Below, in pieces: positions 8,375-19,737 of a stretch of DNA of 36,612 bases. The notes beneath the pieces are model-generated. The model did no database searches and was not told the origin of the DNA. It saw only the letters and a program-made list of their open reading frames with translations. The stretch comes from Chara braunii (Eukaryota; Streptophyta; Charophyceae; Charales; Characeae). The position numbers were made by a program, and so were the translations under genes. The DNA is taken from contig BFEA01000400.1 in the NCBI GenBank assembly GCA_003427395.1, forward strand, positions 1,169,563 through 1,206,174, read 5' to 3'. Each line of letters begins with the position of its first letter. The first letter of the stretch is position 1.

Positions 8375-9906
8375 CGCCCAAACGACTCGACTCGTATCCC
8401 CTGCCATTCCACCAGAGTAATTTCTTTGGGGCGTGCATAACCTCTTAAACTCTTACTCTGCTGGTAGACGTAGGCCCGCAGCCAGTTTGTGCTGGCTTGC
8501 AGCCATCCAATAGGGGTTGCGCCCTAGAGGTGCTAACCTTTACCGTTTAGTTTGGTATTCCCTAATACGCCTTTTGATTAGCACAGGTGTCTAGGCGCTG
8601 TTTCGCAAAACAAACTCACAGGGCCAATGCGGGACAACGCAGGGATCTGCCCTTCTTTTAAGGGTATTTACCAGCCCCCTATGGGACAACATAGAGGGCA
8701 CGACCCCTTCTCACAATCACAAACAATTTCACCGCTAGACTCACACGAGGCCGTGGCCTACTGACTTGATCAGAGACAGCAGACCACACATCCCATAACA
8801 TCTTTATGCACTGACTTGCGACCTTCTCTGTTCCACCAATGATTCCAACTCGTAACCCTGGTTCCTCTCGTCAGACTTTATCATTCAAACATTGCTTACC
8901 ATGTCCTTAAATCTATCACCCATTTTTCACATGAAGGGGGTCTCTCCCAACAGGTCTCCCAGCCACCCTTCTCTTTACAGGATGGACTATCACGCGACCT
9001 GGGTTACACTGCTGTCAATAAACAACATCCCCACCTTCCATAATCCGAGGGGTCTCAATTATAGAACAACTTAACTAAGGGGCCTTCTTATGGGCCGTCT
9101 CCCCAACTTAAACGCAAAACAACTCAAACTAAGGGGCCAACTTATGGGTCCCCTTCACAGCTCAGCCATAAACATCCGACATGGTAAGCATCCGAACCTT
9201 ATAGGCTCGCAAGACCCCTCAGGGTCCTCATGCATCTGTCACAAAAACCGACCACGCTGCCTCCTCTTATACTCGGCCGTTCCGCCCACCCATGGGCAAG
9301 CCGCACGACTATACCGAAGAGTAGACGACAATCAAATCACACAATACACATACATGAGATGTATCCCACACATCTCTCACACAAAACCCTCATTCATTGG
9401 GATAAAGCCACACGTGTGAGAGTGATCGTGATCGTCACAAGAATAAGTCCCACAGAGTCTGGAATCAAAGACATACTCAGGAGCAAAATATCTCCCTCGA
9501 GTCGCAATACGATACTCAACTCAAACCCTCAACACACAACTCGTAAGGTGTATTTGAGAACAAAATGCCTGCCCCGAAAACACTCAAATACTCACTCCAC
9601 TGTCTCACTCCGCAGGATAACTCACGTCCCAAGTTTCATGGACTCTCAGAACCTACTCAAAGATACAAATAAGAGTATCTGAATCACACAACTAAAAATG
9701 GAAGTCACGTGTGTCGTAGATATCATACAACTAAGTCTCATCTCCTTGACTGTATCACATATAAAGCTTGAATCGATCACACACCGCCACCTATGTATAC
9801 ACGACTAGACGGGACTCGCCTGACTAACTCAGAGTATGTACACCCCTATCACGACCTCTGCGTACATAGGAGCTCTAATCCTACTGTCATATAGATGGAC
9901 CAGCCC
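8375..9906 (-). other. Non-coding 3' part of the retrotransposon internal region
   Basis: No protein family is recognised in this 1.5 kb. It lies between the end of the second gag-like ORF and the edge of the left repeat copy, where the 3' untranslated region and polypurine tract of the minus-strand element should be. No clear polypurine tract touches the edge: the purine-rich stretch at about 8392-8415 on the minus strand is interrupted. Short hairpins occur, for example GACCC/GGGTC at about 9210-9223 and the pair described at 9071-9155. Confidence 0.5.
9071..9155. repeat. Two tandem hairpins with a CTTATGG loop
   Basis: Two units start with a similar AACTAAGGGGCC and are 53 bp apart. In the second, AAGGGG (9131-9136) pairs with CCCCTT (9150-9155) around CCAACTTATGGGT. 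In the first, GGCC pairs with GGCC around a TTCTTATG loop. The loop strongly recalls the CCAATCTTATGG loop of the arrays inside the terminal repeats, although this is the internal region. Confidence 0.55.
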
Positions 9907-12790
9907 CTACTCACTCATAGCGTCCTGGTTCTGTCTATATAATTGTGCCCTACCCCCATTTGGAGCCCTCTCTACCACTCGCTCCTGCCTGTCGTACATT
10001 CTCCCTCCACTCTCTGTTACTTTCCCAGCCGCCTTGTCCTTAAGGAACTTTAGGCATTCAAAAGCTCTTTGTACGCCGTCCTTGCAGAAGAAGCACTGAT
10101 CGTCTGATCTCCCTCGAGACCTCCTCTTCTTCTTCTGGGACCCAGGCAATGGCGACATCTCGCTAGTTTCCCTGCTCATCTCATGGCTCTGGGGCATACT
10201 CCATGACTCTGCCGGCCCCGCCTCCATCATCTGGGTACTCGTCCCTGCTAGCGCCTCACCTCCCTCGGGCAACTACGCTGGAGTGTCCAATCTCAGTGGC
10301 CTACCCTCGCGGACTCCTCCCATCGCAGCCGCCTCCTCGTCCCTATGCCGGTCAGAGGGCTGGGGAGTCACGACAGTCGCTGGCTCGCTCATAACTTTCA
10401 GCTGCTGCTCTTAGATGTGCTCTCCTAAGTCATCTCCAGTAGCCCAAGAGCCTAACTGCGTCCTCAGCTCCCCTATCTCCGGCACACGCTCTGGGGTCTT
10501 CTGTCTCTGATGCTCTCCTGACGGCATGTCCAACTCCATAGCTACCACTAACTCATCCAGTCGAGACGCCTTTCCCCCATTGCCTCCGACTCAGTGGATG
10601 CTGCTAATCCCGTAAGGGCACCCTCCTGCACCTCCAAAAGGATCGTAGGGGACTCCTCTGTGGGGCCCCCTTCCTCCACTGGAGGTTGGGGGCCCTGCAC
10701 CGGCTCGCCTTCAGGGATCCCAATCGTCATAGGGGTGGCCTACTGTGAGGCCAACTCCGTGGGAGTCCTGAAGCTGAACCTCCTCTCCTTGGCCTCCCGC
10801 CTCGCTGCCGCCTCTGCTGGGTCCAGGAATACCTTCGCCATTCCCTCTTGCTGTGGCGTCTCCGTCGTTCCTTCCTGGCCAAAGAGCCCCTGTACCTTCT
10901 TCCCCTGGATACCATACCGACTCTGCTCCGTCCAGTCGACCGCCTTAGTGGTCGAGAGCCTTTCTACTATCGCCGCCATGTCCTGAAGCCTCTTCTCCCA
11001 CTCCGCCTCCTTGGCTTCCATGCGGTTCCTCCACGCCTGGTTCTCTGCCCTCTCTTCCGCCAACTAGGAGGACAACTGTCCCACTTCTAACCTCGAGGCC
11101 GCCAACTCATCGCTGAGCATGGAGTACCGCTGGAAGGACGAGATTGCCACCTCACCTATCCTCCTGTCTGTACGCTCCATCTCCATCCTGGCGGCTGAAA
11201 ATCCCATGTCCTCAGTCTCTCGTGCCTCGTCCAATCTTGCACTCCCCTGTCCTACCTCTTGCGACCTCAGGCGAGTTCATCCCTCTCGCTCTCATAGCTG
11301 GCCCAAGCCTCACTAATCCTCTGCTCGCTTGTCGGAGGGTCAATTGGCGGCTTTGGCGCTTCTCGTGCGGCCTCCATCCTAAGCTTTTCCTGGTATAGCT
11401 CTTCGAGGCGTACCTGCACCCTTGCACGCTTCTCTTCTTTCGTCTCCCCCGGTGGCCTCCCTATCCTCGCCTCGTGACCCTCTCGCAATGGATCTCCCTC
11501 ATTTGTCCCCTCCTCTGCGGGTGGCGGTCCTGGCGGAGGTTCCCCGGATGTCAGCACCTCCACATCCATGCGTGCACCTGTAGACTCAGTTAGTTGCGGC
11601 GCCACAGTAGTAGGTGCCCCCGCCTTCTCGCCCCCCTCTGGCTCCACCTGCGTCGGGGGTGGCGTAGTAGCTTCCGGTGGGGGCCCCAACATCTCCTCGT
11701 TGATGGCTCAGGAATTCCTTCAGGCCAATACTGCCGCGCCTGTTCTGGAATCGGGGTAGGAGGAGGGGTATCATCCCCAACAGTGATAACCCCCTCAGTC
11801 TGCGGCTCCTCGGGTTCGCGAGACCCCGCCTCAGGCCCTGACTCAGGTGGCTCCTCCTATGGCTCATCCTCCACTGGCTCATACCATGCCAGTCCGCTCT
11901 GGTCTGCTCCCCGCTGTGACGCCCCCCACTGGGACGCATCGAGATGAGCCTCCAACCTGTCGAGTGGCGTCCTCAACGGCACTGCCCGTCCCTCCTCTGG
12001 TAACGTCGGCGACGGGCCCCGTAGATCACTGCCCATGATTCGGCGAAAGTCCACCTGCTTGAGCCCATAGGTAGGGGGTAGCTCCGCCGCCTGAGCTGAC
12101 CCCGCGGCCTGAACTGGCTCCACCGCCTGGGCGGCCTCTGCTGGCCCCTCTCGCTGTGCCAAGGCCTTTCGGCCCCCTCTGGTCGTAGTGGCCCCTCTCG
12201 CCTCTGGGCCGCGTAGCCTCTTACTCCTTTGTCGTCTCTCCACCCTGGCTCTGGTCTCTCGGGCTCGAGTCGTCGAAATGCCTGTCTCAACTAGGCCTGG
12301 CAGTCCTCCCAGTCGTGTGCCCTGTCCCGGATCTGCCTCGCCAATGACCTCTCCGCCCTCCGTGTCCAGAGGGGCAGCATCTGCATCCACTCCTCCTGCC
12401 CAGTCCCCTGGTCGCGCATATACTGCTCATAGGCCGGGATGAACTCCTCCGCATTGCCTTCCTCCAATCGAATAGGCAATCCATCCGGTCCCATCGGCGA
12501 NGCCCTCAGCATCTGCATCCTCGCCTCCACATCCTGCCATGTCAACGCCTCCTCTCGAATGTGCGCAATAGGCACCTCGAAGCGCCCAACTCCCCTCAGG
12601 TGTCGTATCCTCTCCAAGGTAGACCAGCCCTCCCGTGTCGCATGTGCCTGGTAGGAGTCCAGAAAAAGCTCTATGTTACCGTCGTCGAAGATAGGCGTAG
12701 ACTCCCTCCCAACCGGTCTGCGTGAGTCATCCCTCCTGATGCTCCCTGAGGCCTCTGTCGTGGCCGCGCGCCCCTCCCGCTCCTCTGCAT
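9907..12790 (-). pseudogene. Second gag-like ORF downstream of integrase, broken
   Basis: Reading on the minus strand from an ATG at 12790, pieces in several frames form one long protein-like sequence. First comes an alpha-helical gag-like part around 12617-12291 with many Trp, Arg and Glu residues (for example EEWMQMLPLW). Then comes an Arg/Pro/Gly-rich linker, a charged coiled coil (11692-11267, with MEAKEAEWEKRLQDM at 11063-10740), and a basic tail ending in a zinc-knuckle-like CFFCKDGVQRAFEC at 10095-10054. In that knuckle Gln stands where His is expected. At least four frame changes and several stops break it. It has the same orientation as gag-pol, and I see no membrane segment, so an envelope role is unlikely. 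I recognise the sequence type from charophyte retroelements but know no assigned function. Nucleic-acid binding is inferred. Confidence 0.6.
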
Positions 12791-12973
12791 GGCTGTCTTC
12801 GAAAAGTCAGACCTGCACAACAGGCGAGAGAAAGCAAGCAGGCTCACACTAGCCCTCGGTTCATCAAGTTTTTATGACAATACACATGCCTTTTCCTGCT
12901 CTCTCTCCTGTCCTGACCATAACATGCGATACCTCAAGGACTAGTCTACTCTGGGGAAGGTAGAATTCTTTAC

Positions 12974-14152
12974 CTATTCCCTGGCCGCGAACTTCTTCAG
13001 CCTGGTCCCTGATACCCAATCCTGCCAGCCTGTCCCGTGCAGCTCCTCGATCTGATAGGCCCCAAATTCGCCGCACCGCAATATTCTATAGGGGCCCAAC
13101 CATCTCTTGTCAAGCTTCCTCGACCATTGCTTTTCCAAAGAGGAGTCGTATAATAATACAACATCCCTTACTGCCAATGACTCCTTTCTTACCCGTGCCA
13201 TCTGGTCTCACCTCATCTTATCTTCCATGCGACTCCTTTCCACCTGACGAGCGGCCTCTCGCAATCTTTCTTCGGCCGCTCCCACTTGCCGCGCCCGAAT
13301 ATCGAGCAGTTCTTCGAAAGACAGGTTTACCTCCAAGTCCTGGCACCTCCACGTCTTCATAAAGCTTTCTATGGGAAAGGTGGCATGCCTCCCGTACCAT
13401 AGCGCGGCTGGCGCGTACTTGGTAGTCCTCTTTACCGTAACATTCTCCACGAAGAAAGCTGCCCGTAGGAACTTGGGCCACTGACCAGGCTTGCCCTCTG
13501 TCCACTTAGCCAGGAGATTCATGATGGTACTGTGCCCTCTCTCCACAGGAGCGTTCGCTTGAGGGTGTGCGGCCGTAGTATAGTTGGCCACTACGCCATA
13601 CCCTGCAAGCAACATCCTCACCTCATTGCAAGTAAACTCTGATCCTCGATCCATCACGAACTCCCTGACGAAAGGGTATCGCAGGTAATACTCCTCGATG
13701 CAGTTCACCCAAACCGGGTCAGTCTTCGTCCGGATAGCTCGTCCGTCCACAAACCCTGTAAGGTTATCCCGTGCATCGAAGATGTAGTTACACTCATTCT
13801 CCCCTGCTGGCATGAATAACAGGTCCATGTGCACGACCGCACCCACTTCCCTTTCTAACCTTGGGTGTAGGGGTTCTCAAGGCCTTTGCGCTGACCTTTC
13901 TTGGTAAGGTATACAGGACCGGCAGTATTTGATAACCATCGTCAGCGTCCCGTCCCAATGGTAGAGCTCGCTTATCTTCGCGCATGTGGCACTTACCCCT
14001 CTGTGCCCCCCTGCTATACCATCGTGTAGGGCTGCTATGATATCAATTTGCCGGTTTCTCCCACATACGATCCTTTTGGGGTTCCCGACCTGCCGCTTTA
14101 TAAACAAGTGGCCGTCTCTTACCACATAAAGGTGCCTCATCTTCTGTGCCTT
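12974..14152 (-). pseudogene. Ty3/gypsy integrase, interrupted by stop codons
   Basis: The zinc-binding domain comes first, with two His in LHDGIAGGH and two Cys in YCRSC (H-x6-H-x26-C-x2-C). The catalytic core follows with Asp in VHMDLL, Asp in VMDRGSE and Glu in APVERGH. The last two are separated by 35 residues, the classic DD35E spacing. The C-terminal part (13201-12974) contains WLGPYRIL, typical of the region after the core. Integrase would join the DNA copy to the host genome in the nucleus. Two in-frame stops break it: TGA at 13877-13879, between zinc finger and core, and TGA at 13208-13210. They read like CGA to TGA and TGG to TGA changes. The frame is otherwise continuous and all catalytic residues are present, so decay is fairly recent. 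I see no chromodomain before the terminal stop at 12974. Confidence 0.88.
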
Positions 14153-16301
14153 GGCACTTGCATCTCTATCCCTCATCTCACATGATAGGAGCAACCCCAA
14201 TTCCCGGTAGATCCCATCGTACTCCTCTGCCCGAAACGCCTCCTTGATTTCTCCTTCCTCGAATTCGTCGTCCCGGCTTTCAGGAACCAAAATCTCACCT
14301 TCTGCATGACTGAACGAGCCCTTCCGGTCAAAGTCTCCTTGTAGGAGCGTATTGGTGAGCAGGTACATCCCTCCCATTAGCTGGTCATGCTCCTCTACCT
14401 GAGTGAGGCCTTCCTCTATTGCCCTCACTTCCTCCACCAGACTGTGCGTACCTGCCAACGCCAACTTCATCATCCAACCAACATCTTTACTTCCCCACGG
14501 ATCCTCCTCCTCAAAGGGCTTGAGGACTAACTCTTCCTTCTGCTCGTACCCCTTTAGCGCCAGCCATATGGGGTGACTGACGCAACTGGGCACTCGCAGA
14601 GACCATTCGTTTATGTGCAGGCGGACGTCCTCCTCTTGATAAAAAAACCCATCAACTGGCGGCGTGTCTTCTATCGATTCCTCATCCGATCCGTCCCAGT
14701 TGATGCGGCTTAACCCATCTGCCCTTTTCTTGTTCCCTGAAATCCTTTCCAGCTTGAAATTAAACATCCAAATATAGGTCAACCATCTTGCGACGGTTGG
14801 GTCAGATGGAGTATAATTCTTCAGGGAACATGCAAGTGCACTAGGGTCCACCCTCAGGATGAGCCTCCTGCCAAAAACATAGTTCCGGAAGGTCCTTAGG
14901 CAATGAAGTACCGCCAACGTTTCCTTCTTGAACTGAGAGTAGTTCCTCTCAGTTGTATTGAGGGTGCGACTTTCGAATCTTAGCGGCCTCTCCTTCCCCT
15001 CAGTATCTGCCTGAATCAGGACTCCTCCCAGGGCAGTTGGCCCAGCGTCCGTCTCAATGACGAATGGTCTTTCCTCCGTGGCCTCATAGTTTGGCGCTCC
15101 CAATACCAAACCTCCTTCCTTAAACTCTCCTTTCATCCTACCGACCGCCTCTTCCTGGTCTTCACCCCAGACCCATTCTTGATCCTGGCGCACCAACTTC
15201 CTTAAATGCTCCGTCTTCGTGGCAAAGTCCTTCACGAAGCTCCTCCAAAATCTGCACATCCCAAGAAAGCTCCTCACATCTGTTATCGAACGGACGGGCA
15301 ACGGCCACTCAAGAATCTTGTCTGTTTTTTTTACGTCAGGCCTTCGCCCGCTCTCATTACAGACAAAACCTAGAATCGTGGTCTCCCACATACAATGTTT
15401 CGACTTGGGGCCGCTCGCCGTCAGGTTATGTTCTTCCAATAATCCCAGAACCTGATCGATGTCTTGAACATGCTTCTAGACAAAGCGCCGCACACCGGGC
15501 ATCACTTCGTCTTCCTCCTTCTCCTTCAGACCTTTGACCGCCAGGTCATCGATATAGGGCTGAGTGATATGTGGGCTGACCGTCTGCATGGCTCTGATCA
15601 TATGCCTTTGCACCATCGCCACTGCATTCGTCCAACCTTGAGGCGCCACGTTCATATGAATCAGCCCTCTGGGAGTGTGCATTGCCGTTACGGGTCTGTC
15701 TGGCGGGTATACGGGGAATTGGTCATACCCCGAGTAGAGGTCTATAAGCGAGATTATAGCTTATAGACCTCCCTGCGCACGATTCTGACAGTGCGTCCGC
15801 GTTCGACAATCCTCCCGCGTCCCGCACTGTCACCGCATTTAGCCGTTGCAAGTCCTGCACCCACCTTAGCGTCTCATTTGGTTTAATAAAACAAAACCAA
15901 GGCGACGCGTACGGCCCACTGGAATAATCGGCCACGTGCGTCCGCATCTTGCCGTCCAGGTAATCCACCACCATCTTTTCCTCGTCCGGATTGGGGTACC
16001 GCGCGCCCCTTAGATTCCATGACTCATGTGGGATTGTGTGGATCCTGATCATCGGGATCTTGTCCACATCCAGCCTCCCACGCTCGTCGTCGTTGAATGC
16101 ATACGCGCGGTGCCTTTTCTTTATCAACCCCACCATCAACGCTCTCTCCTGGGATGCCAGAAAGTCGGGCTCCCCAATTATCAGCTTCCCCTCATTTTTA
16201 TCGTTGATACGGCACGGCCCGGCCAACGCGTGCTCCCGCATACGGTGTATCAACTCTCGCTCCCGCTCGTAGTGGGCTTCCTCATCCTCTGTGACGAGCA
16301 C
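14153..16301 (-). pseudogene. Ty3/gypsy reverse transcriptase and RNase H, frameshifted
   Basis: The RT begins around the PWFCFIKPN motif (16301-15723 frame) and continues in another frame (15682-15476) that has the catalytic YIDD motif in QPYIDDLAV. After a TAG at 15476-15478 the same frame runs on to 13877. RNase H follows, with the acidic residues in VIETDAG, KKETLAV, LRVDPS and RADGLSR. The enzymes would copy element RNA to DNA and remove the RNA strand. The frame change in the middle of RT coincides with a 13-bp inverted repeat at 15737-15771. The TAG looks like a mutated Trp codon. Key catalytic residues remain, so the breaks and not active-site loss make the copy dead. RNase H after RT and before integrase fits Ty3/gypsy, not copia. 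Confidence 0.92.
15737..15771. repeat. 13-bp perfect inverted repeat inside the RT gene
   Basis: GAGGTCTATAAGC (15737-15749) and GCTTATAGACCTC (15759-15771) are exact reverse complements with a 9-base spacer. The RT reading frame changes exactly here. One arm is needed for the conserved RT coding sequence; the other seems extra by about 7 bp. This is what a short template-switch error produces. Confidence 0.8.
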
Positions 16302-16324
16302 GGGAACTGGGCGACACTTCTTAT

Positions 16325-17547
16325 CTATGGTCTTGTACCGCCTTTGGGAACCCTGCTTAAGCCCTCCCCTAAAAAAAACCGACTTGTCGCTCGGACCTGG
16401 GCCATCGCAAGGCCTCTCCTCCCTTCCGGAAGCCGATACACCAACTCCACCTCCCCCACCTGAGGGTTCTCAAAAACCTGTTCCCTCAATGCCTTACTAA
16501 TGGCCTCCGGATCTGCCATGTCGTGAGCCGATACCTCCTCCATTGCCTTGTTCACATCTGTGAGGCTCAGTGTCAACACCTCAGCCTTATCTTCCTCCTC
16601 GGGCACTTCCCAAAGCCGTCTTCGCTCGTTCTCTGATTCCTCGAAGATGAATGACCCGAGATTGGGCCTATTCCTCCCGCTCCTCGGCCCCGTGTTTCGG
16701 CAAGTGACAACTTCGTAGTTCCCGCACGCTGGGTCGCATAGGAGCAGGATCATTGTCCCGTCGTGCTTATTAAAAATCAACATCTCCGTTCGACACAGGA
16801 ACGACCTTCCCAGAAGGATGGGATGATCGACATCGGGCATGACGAAAAAGCACGTCCTGGCTCGCACCTTCCCAATCTCTATAATCACATTAGACGCCGT
16901 GCCGCAAAAAGCGGCCTTGCAGTTGGCGCCATGCAGCATGCCATGGTCCGAGCGGTCGATCTCCATGCCTATCATCACCGCCTCCTTCTCTCTGATGATA
17001 TTCATTTCTGCGCCCGTGTCCACCATCCCAGTGCACTTCTGGTGTGGCCTTCCAGGAGCTTGTCCACCATCCGCTCCACATCAAAACCTTCCTCCATCCG
17101 AACCGCGTACTTCTTCCTCTTAGGTACGCTGTCGGGTAGGCTCGGCTCGGCCTCCTCCCGGGCTCCTCTCTTTTTGGCCCTCAGCTCCGCCCGCTGATCC
17201 TCCTCTTGTCGGAGCCTCTCATCCTCTTCATCGTCATCCTCTTCCTCTTCCTTCGGGACCTCCACCACCTCTTTCCTACGTTCTGGCTCAGGCTCCTTTC
17301 GAGGGGGTGCCTGACTGGGCTCTTGGCTAGGCCCGGCCTTGTTTTGGCTCCTAGTCCGAGCCGCCTGCGGTACCCTGCCATGCGACGTGGGGGGTCTGTA
17401 GGCCATACCTGACCTAGGGCCCGTCCCTACAGTCGCCACTCTTGGGCACCCTTGTTGTCCTGGCAAAGGCTCTGGCCCGGAGTCATAAAGGAAGACCTCA
17501 GGCAGGTTGGCCTCTCGGACTTCTTCACACAGGGCTTGCAGCTTCCG
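16325..17547 (-). pseudogene. Acidic linker and retroviral-type aspartic protease, frameshifted
   Basis: From 17466 to 17002 the frame encodes a Pro/Glu/Lys-rich linker with a long acidic run (EEEEDDDEEDE) and a basic patch (PKRKK). The frame then shifts by one base. In the new frame (17026-16325) lies MVDTGAEMNII, the Asp-Thr-Gly active site of a pepsin-like retroviral protease, followed later by PILLGRSFL, the second conserved protease motif. The protease would cut the Gag-Pol polyprotein. The residues just before the active site are shorter than I expect for this family, so a small deletion may go with the frameshift. The end at 16325 is another frameshift before RT. Whether the junction at about 17020 was once a programmed frameshift cannot be told from one copy. 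Confidence 0.8.
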
Positions 17548-19341
17548 CTAGTATCTCCCCACCTTTTCCAGCAGATCTTTCATCCTTCCCAGGAGGAGTG
17601 TAGCCGGCTCTCCTTCGCCTTCCTGCCCCTCATCATCCGATTCGACGACTATTGGCTCCTCCCTTATAGCCCCTGCCTTTAGCCGCTGGTTGACCTCCTC
17701 GTTATCCCCCATAATCTCCTCGACCCTTACGGTCGGCTCTTCCTTCTCTTGCCACATCCTAAACATCGCTGGGGGTGCTGTGGGCCCTACTGCTGCTCGC
17801 CGGAGATCCTCTTGCCTGATTCCTCCCGGGGTCCTGGGGTCAATATGCTCACCCCACTTATCATTTATGTCCTCGTCCATACAATAGGAGATTAACCCTG
17901 ACAATTCATCCTCCCGCCGCCGCTCGCAGAACCGCACCGTGTGGCCTACATCGCCACAATGCCAGTAGGTGGCATTTCGCCAATCAAAGCGGGGCCTCCC
18001 ATACCCTTGGCCCCCTCCCTGGCTGCCTCGACCACCTTGGTCCTGGCCCCTTTGATCATTCCAACCACCTCCGCGATCCCCACCATTTCCTCCTCGGCCC
18101 CGGCCACCACCTCCTCGACCCCCTTGACTTCGGCCTCCATTGCCTTGTCCGCCTTGTCCTTGGTTTCCTCCCCCGGCCACGCTGACCTGCGAGGCCTGTT
18201 GGGAGGGAGGTGGTTGGGCCACAAACTGACCCTGGGCCGCAGGGTAGTTCGGGGGCCCCATACTTGCCGGTGAGCCCGCATAAGGGACCATTTTCCCTGG
18301 CTGGGTTTGACTACCCCCGCACGAGGTGCAGTGATTACAACTGGGCCAGGATGTAGGCTGACAGTGCGAAACCCAATGCCCACAAGCCGGCGGCGGCCCC
18401 ATACATGACGGTCCAACCGTCGCTGACGTTGTCGTGGCAACAGGTGGCGGCGCTGCAATCGCTTGCGGGACCTGCCCTTTTCCGGATCCTTGACCCCCCA
18501 CTTGTAAATTCCGCTGCTTTCTCTGGGCCTTGGTTAGGATCTGGGAGCCCGTCTCTTCTCCGCCATAGTCCTCGCGCCTAGCCTCCTCTTCCACTGCCCC
18601 CGACGCCCGGCGTTGGGCTACGGTCATTCCCCTCTTTTGCAGTTCCGCCTCATTATCATACCTCAGCGCTGCCAATACGTCCGTGATGATCCTCTTCACC
18701 CTTGGGATCCCGGACGCGGTGGCGTCCCTTTCCTTTCTCTTGCGCCTTTGCAGCCGCACCTGGTGCTGCTCCACCTGGTCCAGGCTCCCCTCTTCCACCC
18801 CTTTGTCGATAGTGGCCCAGGTGAGTTTCTCATTTCCCCCTCCGTGACCCGTCAGCTCTGAGGCCTCCGAGCCAGTAAGCAGACCCAAAAATATGGCACA
18901 CTGGGTTTCTTTGGAGATCCCGTGCACCTTCCGCACCTTCCTTTTAAACTCGTGCACAAACGCCCCAATCGTGGAGAAGTCATCCTTGTTCATGGCTTCC
19001 AAGTCCGCCATGGTCAGCAACCCATCCCCCAACCTGTACTTTCTCTGCATCATGTCCCTGAACCTCGCCCAACTACCATTGGCAGCATCCACGACGTTGC
19101 CCACTTCCTGATGGTGACTATGAAGGACATATCTTAGGACTCACTGGAGCTTGACCTTGTCCGACAGCCCCACCAGTGCTTGCTCCGTCAGGTCCAGCCA
19201 GTCAGACACCCGTTCTCCCTTGAAGTGGAAAGTATCAACCTTCGGGACATTGCTCGGCGCCCTCTCGCGCTTATCCAGGGCATCGATGAGGTCGTCGAGC
19301 GTTACAAGCTTCCTCCCACCATCCGCCATCTCCTCAGGCAT
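17548..19341 (-). pseudogene. Ty3/gypsy Gag with Gly-rich region and damaged zinc knuckle
   Basis: The minus-strand ATG at 19341 starts MPEEMADGGRK and the frame runs to 17548, about 597 codons, with one stop inside (TGA at 19141-19143). The first part contains the capsid-like FHFKGERVSDWL and the helical FRDMMQRKYRLGDGLL segments typical of retrotransposon Gag. A coiled, charged segment follows, then a long Gly/Gln/Arg-rich region that could bind RNA. The zinc knuckle YWHCGDVGHTVRFC near 17965 has Tyr (TAC at 17965-17967) in place of the first Cys, so it probably no longer binds zinc. Gag would form the particle that packages element RNA. The closing TAG at 17548-17550 lies in frame with the downstream acidic linker, so originally gag and protease were probably one frame. 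Confidence 0.88.
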
Positions 19342-19719
19342 TTTGATTAACTGCCTTCGGCTTCAATCCCCCTGTTATAAGAAGCGATAGGAGGAAAGGT
19401 TCCACTCAGCAGTCCATTCCTTCATGATCCTACCGGACCGCCACCTAAGCACCCGACGCTCTGGACCTGGCAGACATTTCCCTCTCTACTTCCTACCTCC
19501 CTTGGGTTCACCGAAGTAAGACCCACTCTCATCACAGAATTCACTTACATGCCATCAACCAAACCATCAATCAAATCAACATTCATACCCACACAGCCAT
19601 ATAGACTACTATACAACCCATCTCATAGTTCTTCTCCTATTTACTCACGTGCCTAGTTCTCTCTCATTCTCATATTACCCGGATGTCGTTCCACCAGGGA
19701 CAACGGTAGGCTTCCGTTA
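19342..19719 (-). other. Leader between primer binding site and gag
   Basis: This 380-base stretch has no ORF of note. It is the untranslated leader expected between the primer binding site and the gag start, where RNA packaging signals usually lie. I see no strong hairpin like those in the terminal repeats. Confidence 0.6.
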
Positions 19720-19737
19720 TCCCCGGCAACGGCACCA
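19720..19737 (-). other. Primer binding site, tRNA-Asp type
   Basis: The plus strand reads TCCCCGGCAACGGCACCA. This equals the 3' end of plant tRNA-Asp (TCCCCGGCAACGGCGCCA) at 17 of 18 positions, so on the minus strand it can prime DNA synthesis. It is 2 bases from the repeat edge, where the repeat ends ...CGACA on the minus strand. This placement fixes the direction of the element and the U5 edge of its LTR. Asp-tRNA priming with this sequence is known for some plant Ty3/gypsy lineages. Confidence 0.9.

Noticed and set aside
19720-19737. Possible tRNA-Asp gene fragment
   Set aside because: Only the last 18 bases match; no anticodon arm or acceptor partner nearby, and the place beside the repeat edge is that of a primer binding site.
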